Positions 1-7,277 of a stretch of DNA of 32,699 nt are shown here, one piece after another (positions within the stretch are counted from its first letter, which is position 1; every line of letters begins with the position of its first letter). The stretch is from positions 1-32,699 of the forward strand of contig JAZQMY010000038.1 in assembly GCA_045627045.1 (NCBI GenBank). The letters are read 5' to 3'. The translations under genes were made by a program, and so were the position numbers. Origin of the DNA: SIG351 sp045627045. GTDB taxonomy: Bacteria > Bacillota > Clostridia > HGM11327. The notes under the pieces were generated by a model, which was given only the letters and a program-made list of their open reading frames with translations, had not been told where the DNA came from and ran no database searches.

Positions 1-283
1 CGAAGAAGGCAAAGACAGCCCTTATACCAATTCGCTCTTCTGCAATGCGGGTGAGGCCCGCGAAGAGGACCCCGGTCAGAGCGGTACAAACACCCCGGGA
101 GAAAAACCTGACGATAATACGCCAACAGAAAAAAGCAAGTGTAAGGTCTGCGGAATCTGCCCGTTCCAGCCGCTCGGCATCTGCTTGTTCATCTGGCTCG
201 CGATAATCCTGATTGTTGTAATCATTGTAATTATTCTTATCGCCAAAGGTAAGAAGAAAAAAGAAAAAGAGGAAAAGAGGTAA
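1..283 (+). CDS. C-terminal end of a membrane-anchored protein, 5' part outside the window
   Basis: An open frame enters from the left edge and stops at TAA 281-283, leaving 93 visible codons. The visible part has three sections. First comes an acidic, Pro/Thr/Gly-rich linker. Next is a Cys-rich stretch (CKVCGICPFQPLGIC) directly before the membrane. Last is one hydrophobic segment of about 24 residues (IWLAIILIVVIIVIILIA) with a Lys/Glu-rich tail. This is the usual design of a type I surface protein held by a C-terminal membrane helix, with the positive tail in the cytoplasm. The extracellular domains that would identify it lie outside the window. The next gene starts 6 bases later and its ribosome binding site lies inside this gene's last codons, so the two are probably co-transcribed. 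Function is not recognised. Confidence 0.75.
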   Translation, partial: EEGKDSPYTNSLFCNAGEAREEDPGQSGTNTPGEKPDDNTPTEKSKCKVCGICPFQPLGICLFIWLAIILIVVIIVIILIAKGKKKKEKEEKR

Positions 284-289
284 GTATTT

Positions 290-907
290 ATGAAAAAAAT
301 CTTAGTATTGATGCTTGCATTGCTGATGGTGCTTTCACTCGCCGCCTGCGGTGAAAAAACTCCGGCAGGTGAAGACGGCAAAAAAACGTCTGCGGCAAGT
401 TACCGTTTCAATCCGCCTGCTGACGGATTTTCCGTTGAATTCAATGAATATTACAGCGGAAATACCTACAAAGCAACTGCTTCAAAGGCAGGGAACGTTT
501 ATATCGAAGCGTCCGAGAGAAATGAACTTCGGGTAAAATATGATTTTTCCGCCGGTGGCGTCTTTATGGACGACTGGGAAGGCAATTACGGCTGGACACC
601 CGATGAAAACGTTTCCATTGAAGAATACTCTTATGCGGAGCTGACGGCCTATGAATTTTACGCTTTTGAAGAATATTTTTTGAAATACTTTTACGCATTC
701 GGCAAAACGGTCGAGGATCTGGACTATTACAATATCGGTAGTGAAACGATTGCCGGCTGCAAATGCTGGGTTTTTGATGCCATGGGGCTGAATGCGATCG
801 AAGGAAAATTCTGGGTCAATATGGAAAACGGAATCTGCATGAAGTACCTTGACCCCGATGGCGAGGGCTTTGAATTCACACAACTGAATCTGAATTACAA
901 TGGATAA
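290..907 (+). CDS. Small lipoprotein of unknown function (205 aa)
   Basis: Begins MKK, then a hydrophobic segment and the lipobox LAAC with the lipidated Cys at residue 20, so it should be processed by signal peptidase II and anchored to the outer face of the membrane. The mature part of about 185 residues is acidic and rich in Tyr, Phe and Glu (EFYAFEEYFLKYFYAF around residues 123-138). No enzyme motif is visible. It ends in a beta-like stretch that includes the pairs GCKCW and GICMKY. The start is supported by GAGG/AGAGG just upstream, inside the end of the previous gene. The following gene has nearly the same first 25 residues but an unrelated mature part. Both look like one operon with the upstream membrane protein. 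A substrate-binding or sensing role is possible, but nothing in the sequence proves it. Confidence 0.8.
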   Translation: MKKILVLMLALLMVLSLAACGEKTPAGEDGKKTSAASYRFNPPADGFSVEFNEYYSGNTYKATASKAGNVYIEASERNELRVKYDFSAGGVFMDDWEGNYGWTPDENVSIEEYSYAELTAYEFYAFEEYFLKYFYAFGKTVEDLDYYNIGSETIAGCKCWVFDAMGLNAIEGKFWVNMENGICMKYLDPDGEGFEFTQLNLNYNG

Positions 908-928
908 CCATTAAAAAAGGAGAAAACA

Positions 929-1522
929 ATGAAAAAAATAATTACTTTAGTACTCGCACTTCTGATGCTGCTTTCACTTGCAGCCTGCGGTGAAAAAACA
1001 CCTGCGCCGAGTATGGAAAACACAAATCCCAGTAGTCAGCCGAGTGAAACACCGGGTCAGCAGGAGCAGACGCGGCCCAACGGCAATGAAAACGAAAAAG
1101 CAGACGATCTCACCACCATTGAAGGCTTTATGAAAGCCTTCGGTATTACGGAAGACGACATGAAATGCGCAAAATTTACGCGCATAGACAAGACTTCGTA
1201 TAATAGCGACAGTGGGAAGATCGTTGAAATCGGTTCTTTTATTTCCGAGGCGATGACCGACGAGGAGGTCAGGGCATGGATCGAGAAGATCATCACCAAA
1301 CTCGATTCGCTTTCAGACGACGGAAAGGTTATGACCTTAGGGGACGGAGAACTGACCGTCGATTACATGATGGCAAAGAGCATGAAGGTTGCCAGCGGAT
1401 CTTATAAATACAATGGCAAAAACGTTTCCGTGTCCATTACCGTTTTCAAAGGACAGTTGGATAATGCAGATCCGTATGAAGCAATGCCTGCGTGCACGCT
1501 TTGGCTTGAATTCAAAAAGTGA
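929..1522 (+). CDS. Small lipoprotein of unknown function (197 aa)
   Basis: A second lipoprotein 21 bases after the first, with a strong AAAGGAG site 7 bases before ATG. The signal peptide ends in LAAC with Cys20 and is followed by the same GEKTPA sequence as in the previous gene. A Ser/Pro/Gln/Asn-rich, low-complexity linker (about residues 26-60) separates the lipid anchor from a folded domain of about 135 residues. That domain has alternating helix-like segments (TIEGFMKAFGITEDDMKCAKF) and strand-like segments (KNVSVSITVFK). I do not recognise the domain. The gene is last in its operon. A weak hairpin (AGGGC/GCCCT, 1553-1574) lies 30 bases downstream but lacks a T-run. Confidence 0.8.
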   Translation: MKKIITLVLALLMLLSLAACGEKTPAPSMENTNPSSQPSETPGQQEQTRPNGNENEKADDLTTIEGFMKAFGITEDDMKCAKFTRIDKTSYNSDSGKIVEIGSFISEAMTDEEVRAWIEKIITKLDSLSDDGKVMTLGDGELTVDYMMAKSMKVASGSYKYNGKNVSVSITVFKGQLDNADPYEAMPACTLWLEFKK

Positions 1523-1572
1523 TATTATAGAATAAGTCATAAGCCAATAAAAAGGGCTGGTGTATTATTGCC

Positions 1573-1719
1573 CTATCCAAACAAGAAAAGCGGTTGAATA
1601 ATTTCGAAAAGGGATTGTACAACCGCTTGCTTTCGTGTATCATAATGATTCATCATTGCCGCTTGTTGTCTTTCAGTCTTAGCAAGCATCTTGCAGGGAA
1701 ACCTGACCTCATTCTGCAT
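1573..1719 (-). other. Possible 48-codon open frame, mobile-element remnant
   Basis: On the minus strand an open frame of 48 residues runs from ATG 1719 to TAG 1573-1575. The product would be charged and helix-like, with MLAKTERQQAAMM in the middle. It is downstream of tnpV and beyond two terminator-like hairpins. Its own ribosome binding site is poor: AGAGG touches the ATG. A hairpin (1588-1628) falls inside the frame. It may be a leftover of a small mobile-element gene or chance coding. The composition looks more protein-like than random, but support is weak. Confidence 0.2.
1588..1628. repeat. Inverted repeat AAGCGGTTG / CAACCGCTT
   Basis: A perfect 9-base inverted repeat (1588-1596 and 1620-1628) with a 23-base spacer. 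The spacer ends with the small palindrome TTGTACAA overlapping the right arm. No T-run follows on either strand, so it is not an obvious terminator. Its position beside tnpV makes a transposon end or recombinase site possible, but this is inference. Confidence 0.4.
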
Positions 1720-1737
1720 CCTCTTTCACGCACATAG

Positions 1738-1773
1738 AAAGCCGCCTTCTCCGAAATCAGGGAAGGCGGCTTT
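1738..1773. terminator. Perfect 12-bp hairpin downstream of tnpV
   Basis: AAAGCCGCCTTC at 1738-1749 pairs perfectly with GAAGGCGGCTTT at 1762-1773 across a 12-base loop. The stem is GC-rich and ends in A-U pairs, as in a bidirectional terminator, although the T-run is short on both strands. It is the second hairpin after the tnpV stop codon on the minus strand. Confidence 0.55.
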
Positions 1774-1793
1774 GATATTTGCGCCGTCTGAAA

Positions 1794-1820
1794 GAACCGG
1801 GGCCAGATTGACCCCGGTTC
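1794..1820 (-). terminator. Hairpin immediately after tnpV
   Basis: GAACCGGGG (1794-1802) and CCCCGGTTC (1812-1820) form a 9-bp, very stable stem with a 9-base loop, 12 bases past the tnpV stop codon. On the minus strand it is followed by TTC TTTC, a weak U-tract. The most likely role is termination of tnpV transcription. Confidence 0.6.
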
Positions 1821-1832
1821 GTGAGAATGGCT

Positions 1833-2210
1833 TTAACAGCAGACCAACTTTCCCATCACGATCTCCTCGGCGGTAGCCTTGCAGGCGTTCATCTCCTGCA
1901 CCCAGCGGAATGGATCGGCAGCTTTCATCTGCTTATCAATGCCTGCTTCCTGTGCCATTTTCGTAACCAAACCGTCAATCATCCGATGCGCCTCATCGTC
2001 AATTTCTGCAAGATAACCGTTCAACCTTCCCGACATTAGAGGTTCAGAATAGGTTCCTTTGCGATGGGACTTGATATAGGAGAGACGCATCAGTCCATAC
2101 TTGCCGATGGGTTTCTCCTCGCATTCCGGCAGGGCGAGAGACGGATACCGGTAGTCACCGACATAATGATAAGATAATTCGATCCGGGATTCGACTTTTG
2201 ATTCTTTCAT
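1833..2210 (-). CDS. tnpV: TnpV family transposon-encoded protein (125 aa)
   Basis: The length and sequence match the TnpV family found in Tn4451-like and related mobilisable elements of Firmicutes. The matching features are the N-terminal pattern YxxVGDYxYPxLxLPE, then KPIGKYGLMRLSYIKSHRK, then LNxYLxEIDxxAxxM, and a C-terminal WVxxMNxxxxxAEEIV. The biochemical role of TnpV is unknown. It is known as a passenger gene of elements that usually also carry a serine recombinase. The start is set by GGAGG (2217-2221) 6 bases upstream. No recombinase, mobilisation or resistance gene is nearby, so this copy looks like the remnant of a decayed element or a solitary passenger. Hairpins lie on both sides (1794-1820 and 2279-2312). 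Confidence 0.85.
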   Translation of the reverse strand: MKESKVESRIELSYHYVGDYRYPSLALPECEEKPIGKYGLMRLSYIKSHRKGTYSEPLMSGRLNGYLAEIDDEAHRMIDGLVTKMAQEAGIDKQMKAADPFRWVQEMNACKATAEEIVMGKLVCC

Positions 2211-2278
2211 TTGATTTCCTCCGTGATTATGATTTGAAAGCTACAATCCATTCGCATCTGAACCATGGTGAAAAATAG

Positions 2279-2312
2279 TTTGGGACACCTGCTTTATCGC
2301 AGGTGTCCCAAA
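2279..2312. repeat. Perfect 14-bp inverted repeat, terminator-like
   Basis: TTTGGGACACCTGC (2279-2292) and GCAGGTGTCCCAAA (2299-2312) pair perfectly over a 6-base loop. A third partial copy of the arm, CAGGTGC, follows at 2314-2320 and runs straight into TTTTTT. On the plus strand it reads as a terminator in front of the alpha-galactosidase promoter. On the minus strand it lies just upstream of tnpV. It may mark the edge of the tnpV-bearing segment. Confidence 0.6.
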
Positions 2313-2327
2313 ACAGGTGCTTTTTTG

Positions 2328-2356
2328 TTGAAAAAAACAGATAAATATGATACAAT
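2328..2356 (+). promoter_or_regulatory. Sigma-A promoter of the GH36 gene
   Basis: -35 TTGAAA (2328-2333), a 17-base spacer, and -10 TACAAT (2351-2356) preceded by TGA, an extended -10. The predicted start of transcription is near 2363, about 33 bases before the ATG. Confidence 0.7.
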
Positions 2357-2395
2357 ATAAACCGAAGAAAAAAATGATGTAATAAGGGGAATAAT

Positions 2396-4327
2396 ATGAA
2401 ATTCAATACCGAAAATACAGATTTTATTGCACAAAAGGATGCCTTTGGAGGCGAATACTATATATATCAGGCAAAGGACTTGTCAACTGACTATTCTGCG
2501 CCTGTGGGAATATTTGAAGGCGCTGAAAAGTTTGCCTGCTCATATCTTGCAGACCCGTTCTTCCTTAAAGCGTGGAGCGGAAGCGACGTTTCGGCGGTTC
2601 CTGCAGAATCGGAGTGGCTTGCGGTAAGATATGATGACAAAACGTATTCAGTGCTTATTCCTCTTGTTGCGGACGGTTACAGAACTGTCTTTTCAGGTGA
2701 CCGGAACGGACTTATTGCGCAGTCATCCTCGGGAGACAAAAGTGTGATGAAGAAATCCTTCAGAGCGTTTTATCATATCCACGGAGAGGACATTATAAAG
2801 CTTATTGATGCTGCGGCAGAGAGCATTGCTTCTGCACTAGGCATCAGGATCGGCAAGGACAAAAAGCTTCCGGCGTTTGCAAAGTGGTTCGGCTGGTGCA
2901 CATGGAATGCATTTTACTGCAGTGTATCCGAAGAGAAGATGAAAGAAGCGCTTGAAGCCTTCAGGGAAGGCGGCTTCGTTCCGAAGTTCGTGCTTTTGGA
3001 TGACGGCTGGCAGAGCGTTGCGGAGTATGGCAAGCACAGAGGAAACCACCTGCTTTCATCCTTCAGACCGAATGAGAAGTTCGGCGGAGACCTTTCATCA
3101 ATTTCAAAGCTGATGAAGGAAGAATACGGAGTCAAGCATTTCATGGTCTGGCATGCAATGGGCGGATACTGGGGCGGTGCATCTCCGTTTGCAGAGGAGA
3201 TGCAGAAATACGGCATAAGGTTTGATGCCGCGATCGTAACGGATGCAATGTTCAAGTCTAACCCGAACCGCAGCTATGATGAGTGCTTCCCGTTCGGCTT
3301 ACCGGAAGATATGAACTCGTTCTATGATGATTATCACAGCTATCTTGCATCGACAGGCGTTGACGGAGTAAAGATAGACGTGCAGAGCATCATCGCTTCC
3401 CATGGCAGAGGAAACGGTGGCAGAGAGTGCGTTACAAAGAAGATGCGTAAAGCTCTTGAAGCATCTGTCAGGAAGAACTTTAACGGAAACGTTATAAACT
3501 GTATGGCAAATACGAATGATATAGTTTTCAACACATCCGGAACGAATATGATGAGAACATCAAACGATTACGGCCCGTCGGACGGAGTATCAAGCTTCAG
3601 ACATATTTTTGACAATGCGGTCAATTCAATGTATATCGGAATTTTCTCTGCGTGCGACTGGGATATGTTCTGGACAAAGAATACGTACGGCGAATACCAC
3701 GCAATGGCAAGAGCAATAAGCGGAGGTCCTGTTTACGTTTCGGACAAGCCCGGCAACCATGATTTTGACATAATAAGAAGACTTACGGCATCAGACGGAA
3801 GCCTGTTTCTCTGCGAAGAAACTGCAAAGCTTGATCCGGATTCACTTTTTGCCGGAGTCGGCGATGGCAAAACGCCTCTTGTTATTTACAACGTGAACAA
3901 AGCAAACAAGGTTACGGGCGTATTCAGCACATCTGTTGAAACTGCAATGGAATATGAGCTTCAGCTGAATGAGGATGAGGTTCTCTTCACATTCAGCGGA
4001 AAGAATGCTCTTCCGGGCGCACTTTTCCGCATGGAAATTGTTCCGTCAGGCTCGGATGTAATTACAGTGGCAAAGCTGAAGAATGGCTTTGCACCTCTCG
4101 GCATCAAGGGTAAATATAACGGCGGTGCCGCAGTGCTTGACTACGAATCGGATGGCAGGAAGGCTGCCGCAGAAATTTCTGATGGCGGAGAGCTGATCGT
4201 TTATTCGGATAAAAAGATACTTTCCGTAACGGAAAACGGAAACGTTGTTGCAGAAAATCTCAATGCAGGCTTTTCGGAGATAAAAGTGCCCGGAAAGGGA
4301 ACACTCAATTTTTCATTTGGGAATTGA
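2396..4327 (+). CDS. GH36 alpha-galactosidase, raffinose synthase/Sip1-like (643 aa)
   Basis: The central TIM barrel has the signature FGWCTWNAFYCSV (about residues 164-176), then LLDDGWQSV. The likely nucleophile is Asp328 in GVKIDVQS. RTSNDYG contains Asp391, which sits at the family's acid/base position. GGPVYVSDKPG completes the set. These match the plant raffinose-synthase/seed-imbibition branch of GH36, whose members hydrolyse or transfer alpha-galactosyl groups. There is no signal peptide, so it should act in the cytoplasm on imported galactosides such as raffinose-type sugars. At 643 residues it is shorter than the plant enzymes (about 750-800). The start is fixed by AAGGGGA (2384-2390). 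It forms its own transcription unit with a strong promoter and a terminator shared with the convergent DUF4965 gene. The exact substrate is not known. Confidence 0.85.
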   Translation: MKFNTENTDFIAQKDAFGGEYYIYQAKDLSTDYSAPVGIFEGAEKFACSYLADPFFLKAWSGSDVSAVPAESEWLAVRYDDKTYSVLIPLVADGYRTVFSGDRNGLIAQSSSGDKSVMKKSFRAFYHIHGEDIIKLIDAAAESIASALGIRIGKDKKLPAFAKWFGWCTWNAFYCSVSEEKMKEALEAFREGGFVPKFVLLDDGWQSVAEYGKHRGNHLLSSFRPNEKFGGDLSSISKLMKEEYGVKHFMVWHAMGGYWGGASPFAEEMQKYGIRFDAAIVTDAMFKSNPNRSYDECFPFGLPEDMNSFYDDYHSYLASTGVDGVKIDVQSIIASHGRGNGGRECVTKKMRKALEASVRKNFNGNVINCMANTNDIVFNTSGTNMMRTSNDYGPSDGVSSFRHIFDNAVNSMYIGIFSACDWDMFWTKNTYGEYHAMARAISGGPVYVSDKPGNHDFDIIRRLTASDGSLFLCEETAKLDPDSLFAGVGDGKTPLVIYNVNKANKVTGVFSTSVETAMEYELQLNEDEVLFTFSGKNALPGALFRMEIVPSGSDVITVAKLKNGFAPLGIKGKYNGGAAVLDYESDGRKAAAEISDGGELIVYSDKKILSVTENGNVVAENLNAGFSEIKVPGKGTLNFSFGN

Positions 4328-4353
4328 CGGATAAAAAGAGATTATAAAATGAT

Positions 4354-4388
4354 ATACACCTCAGAAGCATTATACTTCTGAGGTGTAT
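4354..4388. terminator. Bidirectional terminator between convergent genes
   Basis: ATACACCTCAGAAG (4354-4367) and CTTCTGAGGTGTAT (4375-4388) make a perfect 14-bp stem with a 7-base loop, followed by TTTTTGTATT. It ends the GH36 gene and probably also the convergent gene. Confidence 0.85.
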
Positions 4389-4408
4389 TTTTGTATTGTT
4401 GATTTTTT

Positions 4409-6304
4409 TCAGCGGATTTTCATTTTGCCTGATGCATCAAGAAGCTTGATGAACAAGCCACCCTGAACAGTACGGTTCTGGAAGCCCTGCTGAAGGGATG
4501 TTGTTGTGAAGTACCAATCGGTCATCGGAACCCTGGACGGAGTATTGTGATATGCCTGCCACAGAGGTTCAATGAAGCGCTCAAAATCATCATCGTTCCG
4601 GAGAAGAGTTGCAGTCCATACAAGCCAGTCGGACTTGGTGTAGTCGGCACGGTTGTCAAGCGGCATACCGTACGGATTGATGTGGGCAAAGTAGGAGGCA
4701 AGCTCGCTCTGAAGGACTTCAGGTGCAAAGATTCTCGTGCCGAAAAGCTTATCCCAGACGACGTTATACTTCATTGAGAACGTATCCGGACGGTCAAATG
4801 CCAGACGGTAACTGCCGTCACCGTTGCCTGCACGTTCAGCCCATGATTTTGCCATTTCTCTTGCTTTTGCCATATAGTGCTCTGCTTCTGATTTGTTGCC
4901 TGCCATGCGGTTGAGAATACCAAAGCACGCAACGCCCATGATCGCTTTGATGGCAAGGTTGCAGTTGTGCGCAAGGTGACCTGCAAAGTCATCCGTGCAA
5001 AGCTGATTTTCGGGATCACTGCCGTATTTTTCAAGATACTTGACCCAGTCGGAAATCGTGCTCCAGTGCTCCTTTGCAAAGGAGACGTCCTTTTCCGCAA
5101 TGGCGACGGTGGAAATCATAATGAGCATATTGCCGCATTCTTCCACAGGCATCTGGAATTCCAGACGGTTATCGCCGTAGACCTGACCACGAACGAGCGG
5201 ATACTGACCTGCATCGTGAGGAGCAAAGTCAAACTTCCACGCATCGCTTTCGGCAAACTTGAATATAGGACGCATCATACCCTTGACAAGCTCGGGATTA
5301 TAGAGCAGGAACATAGGGATAGACGGATAGGAGACGTCAACAGTTGTGGCACAGCCGTTTGAGAAGCATTCCTTTGAAATAAAGACTATATTTCCGTCGG
5401 TATCCAATGCACACTTGTGAGCGGCAATGACCTGACGGTAGGCAAGAGACAATAATTCGGCATACTTCACGCCACCTGCTTTTGCCGCATCGATATACAG
5501 CTTGTCGGAGAATGCATCGCATTTGCCAACGAGGGAAGCGTACTGCTTATAAGCAGCAGCAATGGCTTCGGTAATTGTCTGACCGTCAGCATTCCAGACG
5601 GACTTAAGGTGGTCACCGAAGTATTCCAAAGATTCAATATCGTCATAAGCAAGAAGAAATATATGCTCATCATTTGCAGTCAATACCTTTTGGCCTCTGA
5701 CAAACGTCATGCCGCACTCATCACAGACGAATGATGAAACCTCACCGTCCGGAACACCCAGATAGAAGTAACCCCAATCAATGCGAAGGTCGTCTCCGGA
5801 GCGGTTCAGGATCTTTTGCTCATGCTTGCCCATTCTGATGCAGGGAATGCCGTCTGCATCGACAATCTCGCAGTCAACTGCGCCGTCGCCCTTTTTGTCC
5901 ATAACAAGCTCTTCGCTTGCGCAAATGGTGAGTGATACAGTATGCACGGCATCATCGCAAGACTCCCATGATGCCGCTATGTAGCTGACAGGACGTGTCA
6001 TAATGGCGAGGTCATCTGCTGTAAGAGGCGTAAAGAAGCGGAGCTTCAATGTAATTTTTCCGTCGGTGAAGGTATAGAATGTGGACATGGCGTTGACATC
6101 AACGGATGTCTGTGTCATAGCCTCCTTGCCGCAGGTGCCCATAAATGTTTTTTCTTCGCCGTCGACAGTGACAGTGCCGCAAACCGTGTTGGGCTTGCCA
6201 GTCCAGTGCTTGACTGTGTCGCCGTTCAGCGTATCTGCCATAGACCACAGGGAAAAATATGGGTCAACTGTCAGAAGCGGATAAGCAGGTGCTCTCATTT
6301 TCAT
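4409..6304 (-). CDS. DUF4964/DUF5127/DUF4965/DUF1793 protein, 'glutaminase A'-like (631 aa)
   Basis: The order of parts matches the GtaA-like family. The N-terminal RAPAYPLLTVDPYFSLWS (DUF4964-like) is followed by a beta-rich region to about residue 265 (DUF5127-like). A helical six-hairpin-type domain follows, with SYPSIPMFLLYNPELVKGMM, FDFAPHDAGQYPLVRGQVYG and MPVEECGNMLIM (DUF4965), then the C-terminal DUF1793-like part. The family was named after a fungal glutaminase, but many bacterial members sit in glycan-use loci and their (alpha/alpha)6 fold is that of glycosidases. I therefore infer a carbohydrate role here. No signal peptide is visible. The first ATG (6304) fits an AAGGA site 10 bases upstream better than the second ATG at 6298. 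It has its own promoter and converges on the GH36 gene. Confidence 0.8.
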   Translation of the reverse strand: MKMRAPAYPLLTVDPYFSLWSMADTLNGDTVKHWTGKPNTVCGTVTVDGEEKTFMGTCGKEAMTQTSVDVNAMSTFYTFTDGKITLKLRFFTPLTADDLAIMTRPVSYIAASWESCDDAVHTVSLTICASEELVMDKKGDGAVDCEIVDADGIPCIRMGKHEQKILNRSGDDLRIDWGYFYLGVPDGEVSSFVCDECGMTFVRGQKVLTANDEHIFLLAYDDIESLEYFGDHLKSVWNADGQTITEAIAAAYKQYASLVGKCDAFSDKLYIDAAKAGGVKYAELLSLAYRQVIAAHKCALDTDGNIVFISKECFSNGCATTVDVSYPSIPMFLLYNPELVKGMMRPIFKFAESDAWKFDFAPHDAGQYPLVRGQVYGDNRLEFQMPVEECGNMLIMISTVAIAEKDVSFAKEHWSTISDWVKYLEKYGSDPENQLCTDDFAGHLAHNCNLAIKAIMGVACFGILNRMAGNKSEAEHYMAKAREMAKSWAERAGNGDGSYRLAFDRPDTFSMKYNVVWDKLFGTRIFAPEVLQSELASYFAHINPYGMPLDNRADYTKSDWLVWTATLLRNDDDFERFIEPLWQAYHNTPSRVPMTDWYFTTTSLQQGFQNRTVQGGLFIKLLDASGKMKIR

Positions 6305-6347
6305 AATCGGAATTTCCTTTCTGATAGATGATTATATATTCAATAAT

Positions 6348-6376
6348 ATGATAGCATATTTTCTCTTTAATGTCAA
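6348..6376 (-). promoter_or_regulatory. Sigma-A promoter of the DUF4965 gene
   Basis: On the minus strand, TTGACA (6371-6376), a 17-base spacer, and TATCAT (6348-6353), with TG one base before the -10. The consensus match is strong. The leader to ATG is about 37 bases. Confidence 0.75.
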
Positions 6377-6423
6377 TGAGAAAATGATAAAAAGCGGATT
6401 TGCTTTTGAACGGTGCATACAAA

Positions 6424-6449
6424 AAAGGAGCTGTAAGAACAGCTCCTTT
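6424..6449 (-). terminator. Terminator of the fur-znu operon
   Basis: AAAGGAGCTGT and ACAGCTCCTTT form a perfect 11-bp stem with a 4-base loop. On the minus strand a T-run (complement of 6421-6426) follows directly. It lies 21 bases past the znuB stop codon. Confidence 0.85.
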
Positions 6450-6470
6450 GCGGTTTATTGATATCTGATT

Positions 6471-7277
6471 TTATTTGCGGAATATAAGCTTTTTCAATGA
6501 GAACAGGACGAACACCAAAAGCTCGACTATTACGACCGAGGCACCTGCGGGAGCAGAGAATGCGTAGGAGACTGTGAGCCCCACCACCATAGAAAATACG
6601 GCTACTGCGGCAGAACAGATCACAACGCCCTTGAATGTCTTGAAGAGGCGCATTGCACTGAGTGCAGGGAGAACGATGAGCGCTGAAATCAGGAGCGAGC
6701 CCATCATTCGCATACCGAGAACTACTGTTATTGCTGTAAGGAAAGCAATAAGCATATTGTAGAATCCTGTGGGTGTGCCTGTTGCACGGGCAAAAACCTC
6801 ATCAAATGTCACAGTGAAAATCTTGTTGTAGAAGACTATGAAGAGAATTACCACTGTGGCTGAAAGCGCAATGCTTATCCAGACCTCACTCTTTGTCATT
6901 GAAAGAATGCTTCCGAACATATAGTTGTAAAGGTCTGTATTAACGCCCGAGGTTACGGATACAATAAATATACCTATTGCAAGGGATGCGGTCGAGATAA
7001 GCGCTATTGCGGAATCTCCCTTGATCTTTCCGCTTTCGCTCAGGCGGAGCAGAAAGAATGCCGCAATCACTACCACGGGGATCGCAACCCAGAGCGGAGC
7101 AAGACCTGTCACTGCGGAAACGGCAAGAGCGCCGAAACCGACGTGTGAAAGACCGTCACCGATCATTGAGTATTTTTTCAACACGAGGCTGACACCGAGA
7201 AGCGATGCCGAGAGAGCGATAAGAACGCCGACAATCAGCGCACGCACCATGAAAACATAAGAAAACATATCAGACAT
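6471..7277 (-). CDS. znuB: Zinc/manganese ABC transporter permease (268 aa)
   Basis: A highly hydrophobic protein with about eight membrane helices and the family features of ZnuB/MntB permeases (ABC-3): LLGVSLVLKKYSMIGDGLSHVGFGALAV near the N-terminus and RMMGSLLISALIVLPALSAM in the second half. It forms the membrane channel for the ATPase and binding protein encoded just upstream. I chose ATG 7277 as the start. It overlaps the znuC stop codon by 8 bases and has a G-rich site (GGGGGA) upstream. A longer frame begins at 7313 inside znuC, but that extension adds no typical sequence. Metal choice (zinc more likely than manganese) is inferred from the linked Fur-family regulator and the operon type. 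Confidence 0.88.
   Translation of the reverse strand: MSDMFSYVFMVRALIVGVLIALSASLLGVSLVLKKYSMIGDGLSHVGFGALAVSAVTGLAPLWVAIPVVVIAAFFLLRLSESGKIKGDSAIALISTASLAIGIFIVSVTSGVNTDLYNYMFGSILSMTKSEVWISIALSATVVILFIVFYNKIFTVTFDEVFARATGTPTGFYNMLIAFLTAITVVLGMRMMGSLLISALIVLPALSAMRLFKTFKGVVICSAAVAVFSMVVGLTVSYAFSAPAGASVVIVELLVFVLFSLKKLIFRK

Noticed and set aside
482..883. Minus-strand open frame of 133 codons
   Set aside because: Antisense to the first lipoprotein, with no ribosome site or promoter.
1573..1719. Confident call of a 48-residue gene downstream of tnpV
   Set aside because: It lacks a spaced ribosome site, lies beyond two terminators, and a hairpin falls inside it. Kept only as a low-confidence entry.
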